A DNA stretch of 64,000 nucleotides. Source: Rickettsiales bacterium (lineage in GTDB: Bacteria; Pseudomonadota; Alphaproteobacteria; Rickettsiales; JAJNBL01). Positions 25,870 through 34,207 of the stretch are shown here, in pieces; the first letter of the stretch is position 1; each line of letters begins with the position of its first letter. The translations under genes and the position numbers were made by a program. The notes beneath the pieces are model-generated. The model was not told the origin of the DNA. It saw only the letters and a list, made by a program, of their open reading frames with translations, and made no database searches. The stretch is from the NCBI GenBank assembly GCA_021156175.1, contig JAJNBL010000009.1, positions 1 to 64,000 on the forward strand, in the 5' to 3' direction.

Positions 25870-26017
25870 GGGTACTTCTATTAACCCTACCTGAAGGGAA
25901 TTTCGACAGAAGCTCCCGATCCTCCAATCCTCACGTACCTTTAAGTACGTTGCGGTTTGAGAGATTCGGGGCCCCTCCTGCCGTAATTCTCCTCCAGGCG
26001 GGTTTCTAGAAGTACCC
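25870..26017. repeat. long imperfect palindrome, copy A of a dispersed element
   Basis: GGGTACTTCTA at 25870-25880 returns as its complement at 26007-26017, and the arms stay similar inward (ACCC..CCTG..G.GAATT..CG.CAG..., CCCGA). The centre ACGTAC....GTACGT is at 25933-25950. It lies between pilD and pilT. The core CTCACGTACCTTTAAGTACG matches copy B after reverse complementing and resembles copy C. As RNA it would form one hairpin of about 65 bp with internal mismatches. Confidence 0.8.
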
Positions 26018-26118
26018 TGTTTTCTGGTTACTTTGTTCCCAGTTACCAGTTTACCAGAGCTTTCTATGTATTTTCTTAAGAAGAGAGGGATTTGTATTAA
26101 GGTGTTGGAAATAGTGAA

Positions 26119-26889
26119 TTATAATATACCAAGAAACGAAAACCAGAATTTTTGCCCGTATAACGCCACCAATCCACCTAATGCCAAGGCAGGACCGAAA
26201 GGGAAGGGTTCTTTGATGCTGGTTCCAGTAAAGACTGTGCGAATCATGGCACAAAGAATGCCAACAACGGGTGCGATCATCAGGATAAGTGGCAGGGAGT
26301 AGATCCCAAGCCAGGCACCAAGCGCCGCCATTAGCTTAAAATCTCCTCCGCCCATTCCCTCTTTTTTACGGATAAGGCGAAACAGCGTATTAATCCCCCA
26401 AAAGAGTCCGTAGCCCACCAAGGCTCCGAGTATGCTGTGGGGCAAATCCGTAAAGAGATTGAAGTACGCCTGTAAGAATCCCAAGGCAATGAGCGGGAAG
26501 GTGAAAATATCGGGCAAGAGCTGCGTGCGAAAATCAATAAGTGAAAGCACAATAAGTATCACGCCAAAGACAATCGCGGCGCTGGAATAAGGCGTGAGAC
26601 TGGTTGTTCCCTCCCATAGGCCAGGGGAAAACATAGAAGCGGCGAAAATAATATACCCAATGGTCGCAACTTCGCCTAAGAGATAGAACCCACCGTCTTT
26701 ATATTCTCTTTGTAGCAGCAGTGCTAGCGCAAGAGAAGGTAGGCGTAACGGTGCTTTTTTAACAAAAGAAGAAGTATTTCTCGCGAGTATATACTCTGAC
26801 TGTTCCAACCAGAGACAATAACTATACGCCATCCAGGCAGCACCGCATCCTCCGAAAATCGCAAGAATTCCGACGATGGTTTCATTCAT
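26119..26889 (-). CDS. pilD: prepilin peptidase (type IV leader peptidase family)
   Basis: Integral membrane aspartyl protease that removes prepilin leaders. 256 aa with about 7-8 hydrophobic segments. The two catalytic aspartates are Asp119 in SLIDFRTQLLPD and Asp183 in GMGGGDFKL (GxGD). The N-terminal methyltransferase part is shortened, and the four zinc-binding cysteines (two CxxC) of PilD are missing, so the zinc module is lost. The gene is divergent from pilA and separated from pilT by palindrome copy A. Confidence 0.9.
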   Translation of the reverse strand: MNETIVGILAIFGGCGAAWMAYSYCLWLEQSEYILARNTSSFVKKAPLRLPSLALALLLQREYKDGGFYLLGEVATIGYIIFAASMFSPGLWEGTTSLTPYSSAAIVFGVILIVLSLIDFRTQLLPDIFTFPLIALGFLQAYFNLFTDLPHSILGALVGYGLFWGINTLFRLIRKKEGMGGGDFKLMAALGAWLGIYSLPLILMIAPVVGILCAMIRTVFTGTSIKEPFPFGPALALGGLVALYGQKFWFSFLGIL

Positions 26890-26933
26890 GGAATAAGCTC
26901 CTGGAAATGCATCAAATTAAATATCAGGCTTCG

Positions 26934-26948
26934 TTAACCTTCTGTTTA
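26934..26948. promoter_or_regulatory. near-consensus CtrA-like box between pilD and pilA
   Basis: TTAAC-N6-TTTAC differs from the CtrA consensus TTAAC-N6-TTAAC by one base. It lies 45 bases upstream of pilD and 193 bases upstream of pilA in their divergent intergenic region. CtrA activates pilA in Caulobacter, which makes the location plausible. Confidence 0.3.
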
Positions 26949-27140
26949 CCATCTACGTATAGTGTACGCCGCGGTAGAAAGATAGTAATCCGAAACCATT
27001 AGAAGTTAGTAAATGCAGAGGAGTTAACAATTCATTATTCCTTAATATCTTAAGGAGCATAATGGGGGTTGAACGTAGTGTTTCTGGTATACCATTTTTA
27101 TCGGCCAGAGTAGCGCTACATAATTTAAGGAGGAAGTACC

Positions 27141-27617
27141 ATGATGTTTAAACCTACTAAAAAGTCTGAACAAGGCTTTACGCTGATCGAGTTGCTGATC
27201 GTTGTTGCAATTCTCGGTATCTTGGCCGCTGTAGCTATCCCTCAATACCAAGGGTATCAAGCACGCAGTAAAGTAAACGCTGTAAGTCACCAGCATGATA
27301 ACGTTGTATCCCTCTTGGGCGGTTCGTTCGCGAAATGCTCTGCGGGTGCTACCGATGTGACATTAGGTACCGATGTTGTGGCTTGTAGCGGTGCGACTGC
27401 TGCAGATTTCACTGCGGCACTTGAAACCTACTTCAACACCACCATCGGCGGTAAAAACGCGTATGATGCAGCTAACCCTGCTATCGTAGACGGTGCTGCT
27501 GCTGCTGCATTGGGCACGACCTATATCGATGCATCTGGCGCTCCACAAGTCGTTGTTACAACGATTGTTGGTCCAGAGGTTACGGATACCACAGTAAACT
27601 ACGTTGACATGGAGTAA
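27141..27617 (+). CDS. pilA: type IV major pilin
   Basis: 158 aa type IVa prepilin. A 12-residue leader ending in Gly ([12 protein letters not shown]) is followed by [25 protein letters not shown], with Glu at +5. The globular part is Ala/Thr/Gly-rich with one Cys pair (AKCSAG, VACSGA), and no C-terminal disulfide loop is visible. An AAGGAGG Shine-Dalgarno sits 7 bases before the ATG and a strong terminator follows, as expected for an abundant product. The gene is divergent from pilD. Confidence 0.95.
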   Translation: MMFKPTKKSEQGFTLIELLIVVAILGILAAVAIPQYQGYQARSKVNAVSHQHDNVVSLLGGSFAKCSAGATDVTLGTDVVACSGATAADFTAALETYFNTTIGGKNAYDAANPAIVDGAAAAALGTTYIDASGAPQVVVTTIVGPEVTDTTVNYVDME

Positions 27618-27633
27618 TCCTTGTTGCGTTCTG

Positions 27634-27671
27634 AAAAAGGCAGAGGCGGGTGACCGTTTCTGCCTTTTTTT
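27634..27671 (+). terminator. rho-independent terminator of pilA
   Basis: AAAAAGGCAGA (27634-27644) pairs with TCTGCCTTTTT (27659-27669) around a 14-base loop and runs into T's. It separates pilA from the second pilin gene. Confidence 0.85.
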
Positions 27672-27722
27672 CACCCTTTTTGAGTGTTTATGAATTGTAT
27701 CTTTAGGTTATATGGTAGTCAT

Positions 27723-28172
27723 ATGAGACGAAGTTTAGCAGGTTTGAGAAGTCAGTTATTCACCATAAAGCAAGCATCACAGTGCCATATTTCGCGTGGG
27801 TTCACGCTTATTGAGTTGCTGATTGTGGTATCTATTTTGGGTATTATCGGCGCGGTGGCGATTCCGGTATATATGGGCTATGTCGATACCGCCCGTGCAA
27901 CGGCAGCGCAGAATGGATTGCGTGCTGTTTTCTCAGAGCAGCAGGAATATTACTCAAGCAACAATGCTTATTACGCGACCGGTGCAACATGTACCGATAG
28001 CACCATGGCTATTAACAACACCTTATTTAGTGGCAAAAATGTGCTCGATAGTACGTTTTACACCTTCTGTATCACGCAAGCGGATTCAGAGAGTTTCCTT
28101 GTACAAGCAGTTGAACGCGATGGTGGAGCTACCTATACGCTCGACGAAGATAATAATATAGGCGGTTTCTAA
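27723..28172 (+). CDS. second type IV pilin
   Basis: 149 aa from ATG 27723. The leader is 26 residues long (MRRSLAG...CHISRG), then [37 protein letters not shown] with Glu at +5. The body has the PilE-type segment VFSEQQEYYSSNNAYYATGATC and a second Cys (FYTFCITQ), which probably form a disulfide. Starts at 27684 and 27690 are also in frame, and the Shine-Dalgarno is weak for all. Different length, leader and disulfide from pilA suggest a minor or alternative pilin with its own role. It comes 50 bases after the pilA terminator, so needs its own promoter or read-through. Confidence 0.88.
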   Translation: MRRSLAGLRSQLFTIKQASQCHISRGFTLIELLIVVSILGIIGAVAIPVYMGYVDTARATAAQNGLRAVFSEQQEYYSSNNAYYATGATCTDSTMAINNTLFSGKNVLDSTFYTFCITQADSESFLVQAVERDGGATYTLDEDNNIGGF

Positions 28173-28258
28173 TGGATTATAGGCATCAAAACTCCTGTTT
28201 TTTCACCTCGTGCGCTGCTTAGAATCTGCTATTTACCTAAAATTTACAACGATATGGC

Positions 28259-29494
28259 ATGATGGAACATGCCCTTCTTATGCTCATGAGCAGGGGTCCT
28301 GTTTTATATTCAGTCAAAAAGGCTTTTTTGAACGTTATGCCGGACGAGTTTAAGCCCCAGGAGAATTTCACGCTAACACCTGAGGATGTGCGCAACCTCA
28401 TTAAGAGTCCGTTCGAAACCAAGATTGAAGTCACCAAAAAAATTGCTAATTATTATAAAACCGGCGGGTTTAATATCAGCCAGATGAAAATTGCGGAAGA
28501 GATTTTCCGTGGGCTCGTGAATGATGCGGAAGTGGAGCTCAGGAAGTCGTTGGCAGAAGCGATTAAAGATGCGGATAATGTCCCCGCCGATCTCATCCTT
28601 GAACTTGCACGCGATATCCAGGAAGTGTCACTGCCGGTACTTCAGTTTTCTGAAGTGCTGACCGATGCGGATTTGATTGAAATCGTCAGCAGTACCGATG
28701 ATATTAGCAAGCAAATTGCCATTGCAAAACGGGAACGTGTGGGAGAATCCGTATCCCAGGCTTTGATTGAAACCCGCAATGAAGCGGTGGTCGATAACCT
28801 TCTGCAAAATGAAAATGCGGAAGTGTCAGCAAGTGGTTACAGCCAGATTGTGGAAAATTTCTCCCATAAGGAAGATATTATCGGGGCCGTGGTTCAGCGT
28901 GATAAACTTCCTGTTTCGGTGATTGAGCATTTAGCCAATGCTGTATCCGAAGCGCTGTTAAAAACACTCGAAGAACGCCACAAAGAATCGTTCCAAAAAC
29001 TACAACCTTTGGTCAAGCGGAGCCGCGAAATTGCGACGATGAAAGTCATCGGGCTTGAATGTTCCGATGCCGAATTTTGTCAATTCCTAAAGCTAATGGA
29101 AAAGCTCCAGATTTCGGAAGACCTGGTGCCAATTTATGCGTTGTGCTTAGGGAATATACGTATATTTGAAATCTGTGTTGCGCGGAAATTATCCGTAGCC
29201 ATTGCGAACGTGCGAACATTGACCAAAGACGAAAGCAATAATGGGCTCAATGCCATATACCACCGCGCAGATCTGCCAGAGGATTTGTACCAGGCTGTGC
29301 AGCTTTTAGTGACAACGCTGCGGGAACTCAAAGGCCAATTACGGGGGAACGGCGTCCTGATTTCGCGCCAATCAGCGGGATTAGTGGTGAAGTGTGTGCG
29401 CGAGAAGGTAGAGATGCTGGGAACCAGGATCCCAAACCTCGATTACATCATTTCTCTCATTGAGCATAATATCTACGCTGATGTTATAAACTAA
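28259..29494 (+). CDS. DUF2336 domain protein
   Basis: Up to 411 aa, soluble and helical, with no signal peptide. It matches the alphaproteobacterial DUF2336 family: repeated ~35-residue HEAT-like helices (IAEEIFRGLVNDAEVELRKSLAEAI, PADLILELARDIQEVSLPVLQFSEVLTDADLIEIV, VSASGYSQIVENF). No enzymatic motif is visible. The role is not established; such proteins often lie beside regulatory genes. The start is uncertain: ATG 28337 (385 aa) is an alternative and neither has a clear ribosome site. The stop overlaps the convergent dehydratase by 4 bases. Confidence 0.85.
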   Translation: MMEHALLMLMSRGPVLYSVKKAFLNVMPDEFKPQENFTLTPEDVRNLIKSPFETKIEVTKKIANYYKTGGFNISQMKIAEEIFRGLVNDAEVELRKSLAEAIKDADNVPADLILELARDIQEVSLPVLQFSEVLTDADLIEIVSSTDDISKQIAIAKRERVGESVSQALIETRNEAVVDNLLQNENAEVSASGYSQIVENFSHKEDIIGAVVQRDKLPVSVIEHLANAVSEALLKTLEERHKESFQKLQPLVKRSREIATMKVIGLECSDAEFCQFLKLMEKLQISEDLVPIYALCLGNIRIFEICVARKLSVAIANVRTLTKDESNNGLNAIYHRADLPEDLYQAVQLLVTTLRELKGQLRGNGVLISRQSAGLVVKCVREKVEMLGTRIPNLDYIISLIEHNIYADVIN

Positions 29495-30516
29495 CGCGCC
29501 AACGTAGGCACATTCCCTAAACAATCCGTTGTCCAGATAATCCGTTGCGCTTCCGGTGAAATATTCCCACCCGAAAGGATAACGAGTACTTCTTTTGGTT
29601 CGGTTTGGGTTGAAAGCCACTGGAAGGCAGCACCCATGGCGAGTGCTGAAGTCGGCTCCACAGAAATTTTTAAGAGGTGGGTAAGCCATTGTGTCCAATA
29701 AACAATATCCTGCTCGGAGACTTCATAGAATCCCGCTAACTGCTGTAAGTAGGAAAAAGTACGTTCGGATATCACCAAAGTACGTGCACCATCGGCAAGC
29801 GTTTCAGGGGACGTTGGGAATCCAATGATTTTCTTCAAGCGATAGGACTGTGCTGCATCATTCGCTTGCAACGGTTCTGCTGCATAGACCTGTGTTTTCG
29901 GTGAAAGCAATTGGGTCGCAAGATACGTTCCTGAAGGCAATCCTCCGCCTCCACAAGGAGCAAACACCGCGTGAGGTTTCGTGCTGCCTTTCCAGTCCTG
30001 CAATGCCTCGAAACATGCCGTTCCTTGGCCAGCAATGACCTGGTCATCATCGAATGGATGAATGAAATACGCCCCTTCCGCTTGAATCTCCGCGCAACGT
30101 GCTTCCGCTTCCAGACGCGTAGGCGTCAAGATCACTTCCGCTCCGTAACTCCGTGTCGCCTGTTGTTTAATCGCAGAAGTAAAGCCTGGAAGTACGATAG
30201 TTGTTGGAATATCGAGCATACTCCCTGCAACGGCAACCGCCTGCGCATGATTCCCGGAGCTAAATGCAACGAGAGCTTTTGGAAGCTTCCCGCTTTCTTT
30301 AAGCGATAATACGGAATTAAAGGCTCCTCGTGCTTTAAATGCGCCAATTTTCTGGAGTCCTTCCGCCTTAAAAACAATTCGATGTCCCAGCCACTTATTA
30401 AGGAGGGTAGATTCCAGCAACGGCGTACGATGAATAAACGGTGCAATCCGTGTATGTGCTTCGGCAATCACTTCTGGCGAAAGGGGGATATACTTCAATT
30501 CTTGTGTTTTTTTCAT
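29491..30516 (-). CDS. PLP-dependent threonine/serine dehydratase
   Basis: 341 aa enzyme of the fold-type II PLP family. Seen: KAEGLQKIGAFKARGAFN with the Schiff-base Lys at 61, SSGNHAQAVA, the phosphate loop CGGGGLPSG and a C-terminal SGGN. It should deaminate threonine or serine to the 2-oxoacid through an enamine. It lacks the ACT regulatory domain of biosynthetic IlvA, so it is the short catabolic or racemase-like form; serine racemase or hydroxyaspartate dehydratase are alternatives. It overlaps the RidA gene ATGA-fashion, so the two are translationally coupled. Confidence 0.9.
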   Translation of the reverse strand: MKKTQELKYIPLSPEVIAEAHTRIAPFIHRTPLLESTLLNKWLGHRIVFKAEGLQKIGAFKARGAFNSVLSLKESGKLPKALVAFSSGNHAQAVAVAGSMLDIPTTIVLPGFTSAIKQQATRSYGAEVILTPTRLEAEARCAEIQAEGAYFIHPFDDDQVIAGQGTACFEALQDWKGSTKPHAVFAPCGGGGLPSGTYLATQLLSPKTQVYAAEPLQANDAAQSYRLKKIIGFPTSPETLADGARTLVISERTFSYLQQLAGFYEVSEQDIVYWTQWLTHLLKISVEPTSALAMGAAFQWLSTQTEPKEVLVILSGGNISPEAQRIIWTTDCLGNVPTLAR

Positions 30517-30995
30517 ACCATTACCTCAAATATCGCATCGGCTTCGACCATGCTGTCTGATGGCAAGGTATAACATCCAGCCGTCATGCGCGTATGTTGC
30601 CCCTTCTCTCCAAACACCTCAAGCATGAGGTCTGAAACACCATCGGCGATTTTTGCGTGTTCACTAAACTCGGAAGCGGTTTGAACGAGTACGCCGATGC
30701 GTACACAGCGCGTCACTCGGTTTAAATCCCCTCCGCACGCATTTTTTAGCTGAATAAGTAGGTTAAGCCCGCAAAGTCGTGCGGCCAGTTTTCCCGTTGG
30801 AATCATTGAAGCATTATCAATACGTCCACGGTAAACCATTGTGCCGTCTGCCTTGCAGGTCTGACCAGCAATAAACACAAGATTTCCCGTCTGTACATAA
30901 GGCACATAATTAGCGGCAGGCGCATTGCGCTCAGGCAATACGATTCCCAAACGTGTCAGCCGTGCTTCTACGGATTCATGAGTCATAAGGGCCAT
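30513..30995 (-). CDS. RidA/YjgF family protein (enamine/imine deaminase)
   Basis: 160 aa, longer than E. coli RidA (128). Core motifs: YVPYVQTGNLVFIAGQTCKADG, AARLCGLNLLIQLKNACGGDLNRVTRCVRIGVLV with the imine-binding Arg, and the C-terminal VEADAIFEV strand. RidA hydrolyses the reactive 2-aminoacrylate or 2-aminocrotonate that PLP dehydratases release, and the gene is fused by a 4-base overlap to exactly such a dehydratase. This is the longer YjgF subgroup common in alphaproteobacteria. Confidence 0.9.
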   Translation of the reverse strand: MALMTHESVEARLTRLGIVLPERNAPAANYVPYVQTGNLVFIAGQTCKADGTMVYRGRIDNASMIPTGKLAARLCGLNLLIQLKNACGGDLNRVTRCVRIGVLVQTASEFSEHAKIADGVSDLMLEVFGEKGQHTRMTAGCYTLPSDSMVEADAIFEVMV

Positions 30996-31063
30996 CTCGT
31001 TAGCTTTTAAAGGATGTAACCCTAATCCCTTTCCCTATGTAAAGCAACGGGATTTCAACGGAC

Positions 31064-31091
31064 TTGCAAAGGAAAAAAGGAGGCTTATGAT
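31064..31091 (+). promoter_or_regulatory. sigma-70 type promoter of the glycosyltransferase gene
   Basis: TTGCAA, 16 bases, TATGAT, ending 32 bases before the GTG start. The spacer also contains AAAAGGAGG followed by ATG and a TGA five codons later; because it overlaps the -10 I regard that mini-frame as chance. Confidence 0.5.
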
Positions 31092-31123
31092 AGCCTTCCA
31101 GTGAGAAACAGAGGTAACCACCC

Positions 31124-32089
31124 GTGCATTTATCTGTCGTCATTCCCGTATATAATGAGCAAGAAAATATCCGCCCACTGGTCGAGGCGATCAGTCATGC
31201 GCTGGATAACCGTACTTATGAGATTATTTTTGTCGATGATGGGTCAGTCGATGGGACAATCGAGGCGATTAACCAGATGGCTCAAGAGCGCAGTTCGCCG
31301 ACCATTAAGCTGATCCAATTCTCACGTAACTTCGGGCAAACCTCTGCCTTGGCTGCAGGGATTGAGGCCGCCCAAGGTGCCTATATCGCGACCCTCGATG
31401 GGGATTTGCAGAATGATCCGGCTGATATCCCAATGATGATTGATAAGCTTGAAGCGGATGGTCTAGATATCCTCGCTGGACGTCGGGTGAATCGTCAAGA
31501 TGGAATGGTCTTGCGCAAAATTCCTAGCAAAGTCGCCAATGCCTTAATCCGTAAGCTCACCAATGTACAAATCCAGGATTATGGCTGTACACTTAAAGTC
31601 TTCCGCAATGAATACGCAAAAAAGCTTGATCTGTATGGAGAACTCCATCGCTTTATCCCGATCCTCGGCAATATGCACGGGGCAAAAATCGGGGAAGTGG
31701 ATGTACGCCACCATCCCCGACGGTTTGGGACCTCAAAATACGGGATTGGACGCACTTTTAAGGTCGCAAGCGATCTTCTGCTGATGTATTTCTTCTTGAA
31801 ATACCGCCAAAAGCCAATGCACCTGTTCGGGACACTCGGAATGGTGATGCTGCTCTCCGGTGGGATGATCGAGGCCTATTTGCTGGTGCAAAAGATACTG
31901 GGGCACGATATTGCCGATCGACCATTATTCTATGTGGGGATATTACTCCTCATGATGGCGGTACAGTTCATTACGACAGGATTCGTGGCTGAACTCGTTA
32001 TGCGCACCTATTACAGCGCTCAAAACAGAAAGCCCTATACCATCCGTCATGTATTTGAAAATGGGAAGAAGCTGGAGCAGGTGTTATAA
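31124..32089 (+). CDS. polyisoprenyl-phosphate glycosyltransferase (GT2, DPM1/GtrB-like)
   Basis: 321 aa, GTG start behind AGAGGT. The GT2 domain has VVIPVYNEQENI, VDDGSVDGT, the metal site DGDLQNDPADIP, and RRFGTSKYGIGRTFK. Two transmembrane helices follow (about 240-262 and 274-297). It fits enzymes that move a sugar from a nucleotide donor to undecaprenyl phosphate for lipid A, O-antigen or glycan decoration (ArnC, GtrB). It does not sit in a glycan cluster here. Its TAA directly abuts the stop of convergent bamE with no bases between. Confidence 0.9.
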   Translation: MHLSVVIPVYNEQENIRPLVEAISHALDNRTYEIIFVDDGSVDGTIEAINQMAQERSSPTIKLIQFSRNFGQTSALAAGIEAAQGAYIATLDGDLQNDPADIPMMIDKLEADGLDILAGRRVNRQDGMVLRKIPSKVANALIRKLTNVQIQDYGCTLKVFRNEYAKKLDLYGELHRFIPILGNMHGAKIGEVDVRHHPRRFGTSKYGIGRTFKVASDLLLMYFFLKYRQKPMHLFGTLGMVMLLSGGMIEAYLLVQKILGHDIADRPLFYVGILLLMMAVQFITTGFVAELVMRTYYSAQNRKPYTIRHVFENGKKLEQVL

Positions 32090-32590
32090 CTAATACCCTT
32101 TAGGGCGTCGTTGGCTCCGTGGCAGACTTGAGGCCGGATTGCTTGGATCGGAGTTGAATTTCCCGACATTCCCAAGCAGTTGCTCTAATACGCCCATCTC
32201 ATTGCCCGGCGTTTCGGTTTTATCCGATGCATAATTCAGGTGTTCCCGATCGTCCGCGTTATATTGACGGACATTGGTCACTTTCCCACTTCCATCAAAA
32301 GCAATCGCAACAACGGTTTGTTCTTTGACTTTGGGGTCGAAGAAGGCCACATATTCCAGCTTATTATTGATGTAATACCAGGTCTCATCCCCGAAGCTTG
32401 AGGTAGAAGAGGGGGAGCCTAAGGCCGCCAGGACGTCATTCTTTTTGCTGGCGAAGGGCTTAATTTGCTCTAATTTCTCAGGATCGAGCGTATAGCCGCG
32501 CACATCTTTGTTCTTAATGCACCCAGAGGTGGAAAATGCCACTAAGACTAGCAAAGACAAGGTGAAAAGGTTTTTGGAAATGATGTGCAT
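32090..32590 (-). CDS. bamE: outer membrane assembly lipoprotein BamE (SmpA/OmlA)
   Basis: 166 aa lipoprotein: signal peptide with lipobox STSGC (lipidated Cys near residue 24), then the SmpA/OmlA fold (RGYTLDPEKLEQIKPFASKKNDVLAALGSPSSTSSFGDETWYYI..., FDGSGKVTNV). BamE is part of the BAM complex that inserts beta-barrels into the outer membrane. The C-terminal ~45 residues are a Pro/Arg/Ser-rich, disordered-looking tail, longer than in E. coli. Convergent with the glycosyltransferase, divergent from rpmF. Confidence 0.9.
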   Translation of the reverse strand: MHIISKNLFTLSLLVLVAFSTSGCIKNKDVRGYTLDPEKLEQIKPFASKKNDVLAALGSPSSTSSFGDETWYYINNKLEYVAFFDPKVKEQTVVAIAFDGSGKVTNVRQYNADDREHLNYASDKTETPGNEMGVLEQLLGNVGKFNSDPSNPASSLPRSQRRPKGY

Positions 32591-32617
32591 TTTCTCTAGA
32601 TTTCTTTGTTATTATGT

Positions 32618-32623
32618 ATTATA
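32618..32623 (-). promoter_or_regulatory. possible -10 element of bamE
   Basis: Perfect TATAAT on the minus strand, 28 bases before the bamE ATG. The -35 at 17-18 bases is poor (TTAGGA). The 174-base bamE-rpmF gap must also hold the rpmF promoter, which I cannot assign with confidence. Confidence 0.35.
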
Positions 32624-32764
32624 AGTACCCTCTTGTTTCGCTCCTAAGCTTTGAAATAAGCGTTACCGAGTACAGGTTCAGTCTACTCTGAAACTTCGGT
32701 CAAGGGAACCCAAAAATGGGTGAGCGGTCGAAATACAAAAGAACTTAAATAGTAGGATAGGACA

Positions 32765-32980
32765 ATGGCAGTACCTAAGCGGAAAACCTCTAAATCTAAG
32801 CGTAACATGCGCCGTGGGCACCATGCGCTTGGTAAAATCAACGTAGTTGTTGATGCGACCACCGGTGAATTCAAACTCCCACACCATATCTCTTTGGAAG
32901 ATGGTTACTATAATGGCAGACAGGTCGTTTCAGTCCGTAGTCGCCAAGCTTCAGAAGCTGACGAAGCGGCTTCTGCCTAA
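32765..32980 (+). CDS. rpmF: 50S ribosomal protein L32
   Basis: 71 aa: [22 protein letters not shown] is the family start, followed by the C-terminal part with the [13 protein letters not shown] segment. No zinc cysteines are present, as in many proteobacterial L32. It heads the rpmF-plsX-fabH set, an order conserved in alphaproteobacteria, linking translation and membrane lipid supply. Confidence 0.96.
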   Translation: MAVPKRKTSKSKRNMRRGHHALGKINVVVDATTGEFKLPHHISLEDGYYNGRQVVSVRSRQASEADEAASA

Positions 32981-33048
32981 GCGTTTTGACAAGTAATCTC
33001 AGTCTATAAGAGAACCTCACCAGTTCACTTTTAAATAAGGAGAGGGGT

Positions 33049-34137
33049 GTGAGTGTAGAGGAAGCAGGATCGCACGCGCGACCTTTGGTTCTTGCCCTGG
33101 ACGCTATGGGGGGGGATAACGCCCCCGATGCAGTGATTCGGGGTGCAGATCTTTTTCTTACCTGGCATCCTCAGGTGCATTTCCGTATATTCGGGAATAA
33201 ACAAGCTATTCAACCCCTTCTCGATACACTTCCTGCCTTACATGCGGTCAGCGAGCTGATTCATACCGACGACGACGTTACCAACGACGATAAACCATCC
33301 CATGCGCTTCGCCGCCGCAGGAACAGCAGCATGCGCCTTGCAATTGATGCTGTGGCCGAAGGCCGTGCAGCGGGCGTGATCTCCTCAGGTAATACAGGCG
33401 CGCTGATGGCGATGGCCAAGCTTGTCTTAAAAAGCCTTCCTGGTATTGACCGTCCCGCTATTGTCACCACTGTTCCAACCACGCGTGGTAAGTGTGTGGT
33501 GCTGGATTTAGGGGCGAATGTTGAATGCTCCGCACAAAACCTTTTTCAATTTGCCGTAATGGGCGATGCCTTTGCCCGTTCGGTACTAGGCATTGAAAGC
33601 CCCACTATCGGGTTGCTTAATATTGGGTCTGAAGAACTTAAAGGCCGCGAGGATATCAAACTTGCTGCTGAAATGCTCCGCAATACCTCCTTGCCACTTA
33701 ACTTTAAAGGATATGTGGAAGGGGATAAAATCCTCGATGGTAAGGTAGATGTCATTGTCACGGATGGATTTACGGGGAATGTTGCACTGAAAAGCATGGA
33801 AGGGACGGCCAAAGTATTCCGCCATTTCGTGAAAGAAGCCGTGCAGCAATCACTTCTTGCTAAAATCGGTGCCTTGCTTGCCCAAGGAGCATTCCGGAAG
33901 CTTGCCATGAAGCTCGACCCCCGCTCGCATAATGGAGCGATGTTTATTGGTGTAAATGGCGTGGCGGTCAAAAGCCACGGCGGCGCGGATTATAAGGCTT
34001 TTGCGAATGCGCTCGAAGTGGCTTACGGGCTGGCGACGCATCAAGTCAATGCCCGTATTATTGAAGAAATGCGGCAGTATGAAGAGCGTATGGAAATTGC
34101 TTCTGCGAAGCGGCCTGCGGTACAAGAAGAAGTATAG
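33049..34137 (+). CDS. plsX: phosphate acyltransferase PlsX
   Basis: Converts acyl-ACP to acyl-phosphate, the donor used by PlsY (coded at 39641-40264). 362 aa with LALDAMGGDNAPDAVIRG, ISSGNTGALMAMAKLVLKSLPGIDRPAI, GANVECSAQNLFQFAVMG, LLNIGSEELKG and VDVIVTDGFTGNVALKSMEG. GTG start with AGGAGAGG eight bases before. It lies 68 bases after rpmF and 70 before fabH. Confidence 0.96.
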   Translation: MSVEEAGSHARPLVLALDAMGGDNAPDAVIRGADLFLTWHPQVHFRIFGNKQAIQPLLDTLPALHAVSELIHTDDDVTNDDKPSHALRRRRNSSMRLAIDAVAEGRAAGVISSGNTGALMAMAKLVLKSLPGIDRPAIVTTVPTTRGKCVVLDLGANVECSAQNLFQFAVMGDAFARSVLGIESPTIGLLNIGSEELKGREDIKLAAEMLRNTSLPLNFKGYVEGDKILDGKVDVIVTDGFTGNVALKSMEGTAKVFRHFVKEAVQQSLLAKIGALLAQGAFRKLAMKLDPRSHNGAMFIGVNGVAVKSHGGADYKAFANALEVAYGLATHQVNARIIEEMRQYEERMEIASAKRPAVQEEV

Positions 34138-34207
34138 CACTCGACAATCGCTTTCCTGCGTAGTACAACAGCCCCATTAATATTAAATCCAAGGACTTTG
34201 AGGTACT

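Noticed and set aside
31087-31104. Five-codon mini-frame with a strong Shine-Dalgarno ahead of the glycosyltransferase gene
   Set aside because: Its ATG falls inside the best -10 element, so it would not be on the transcript.
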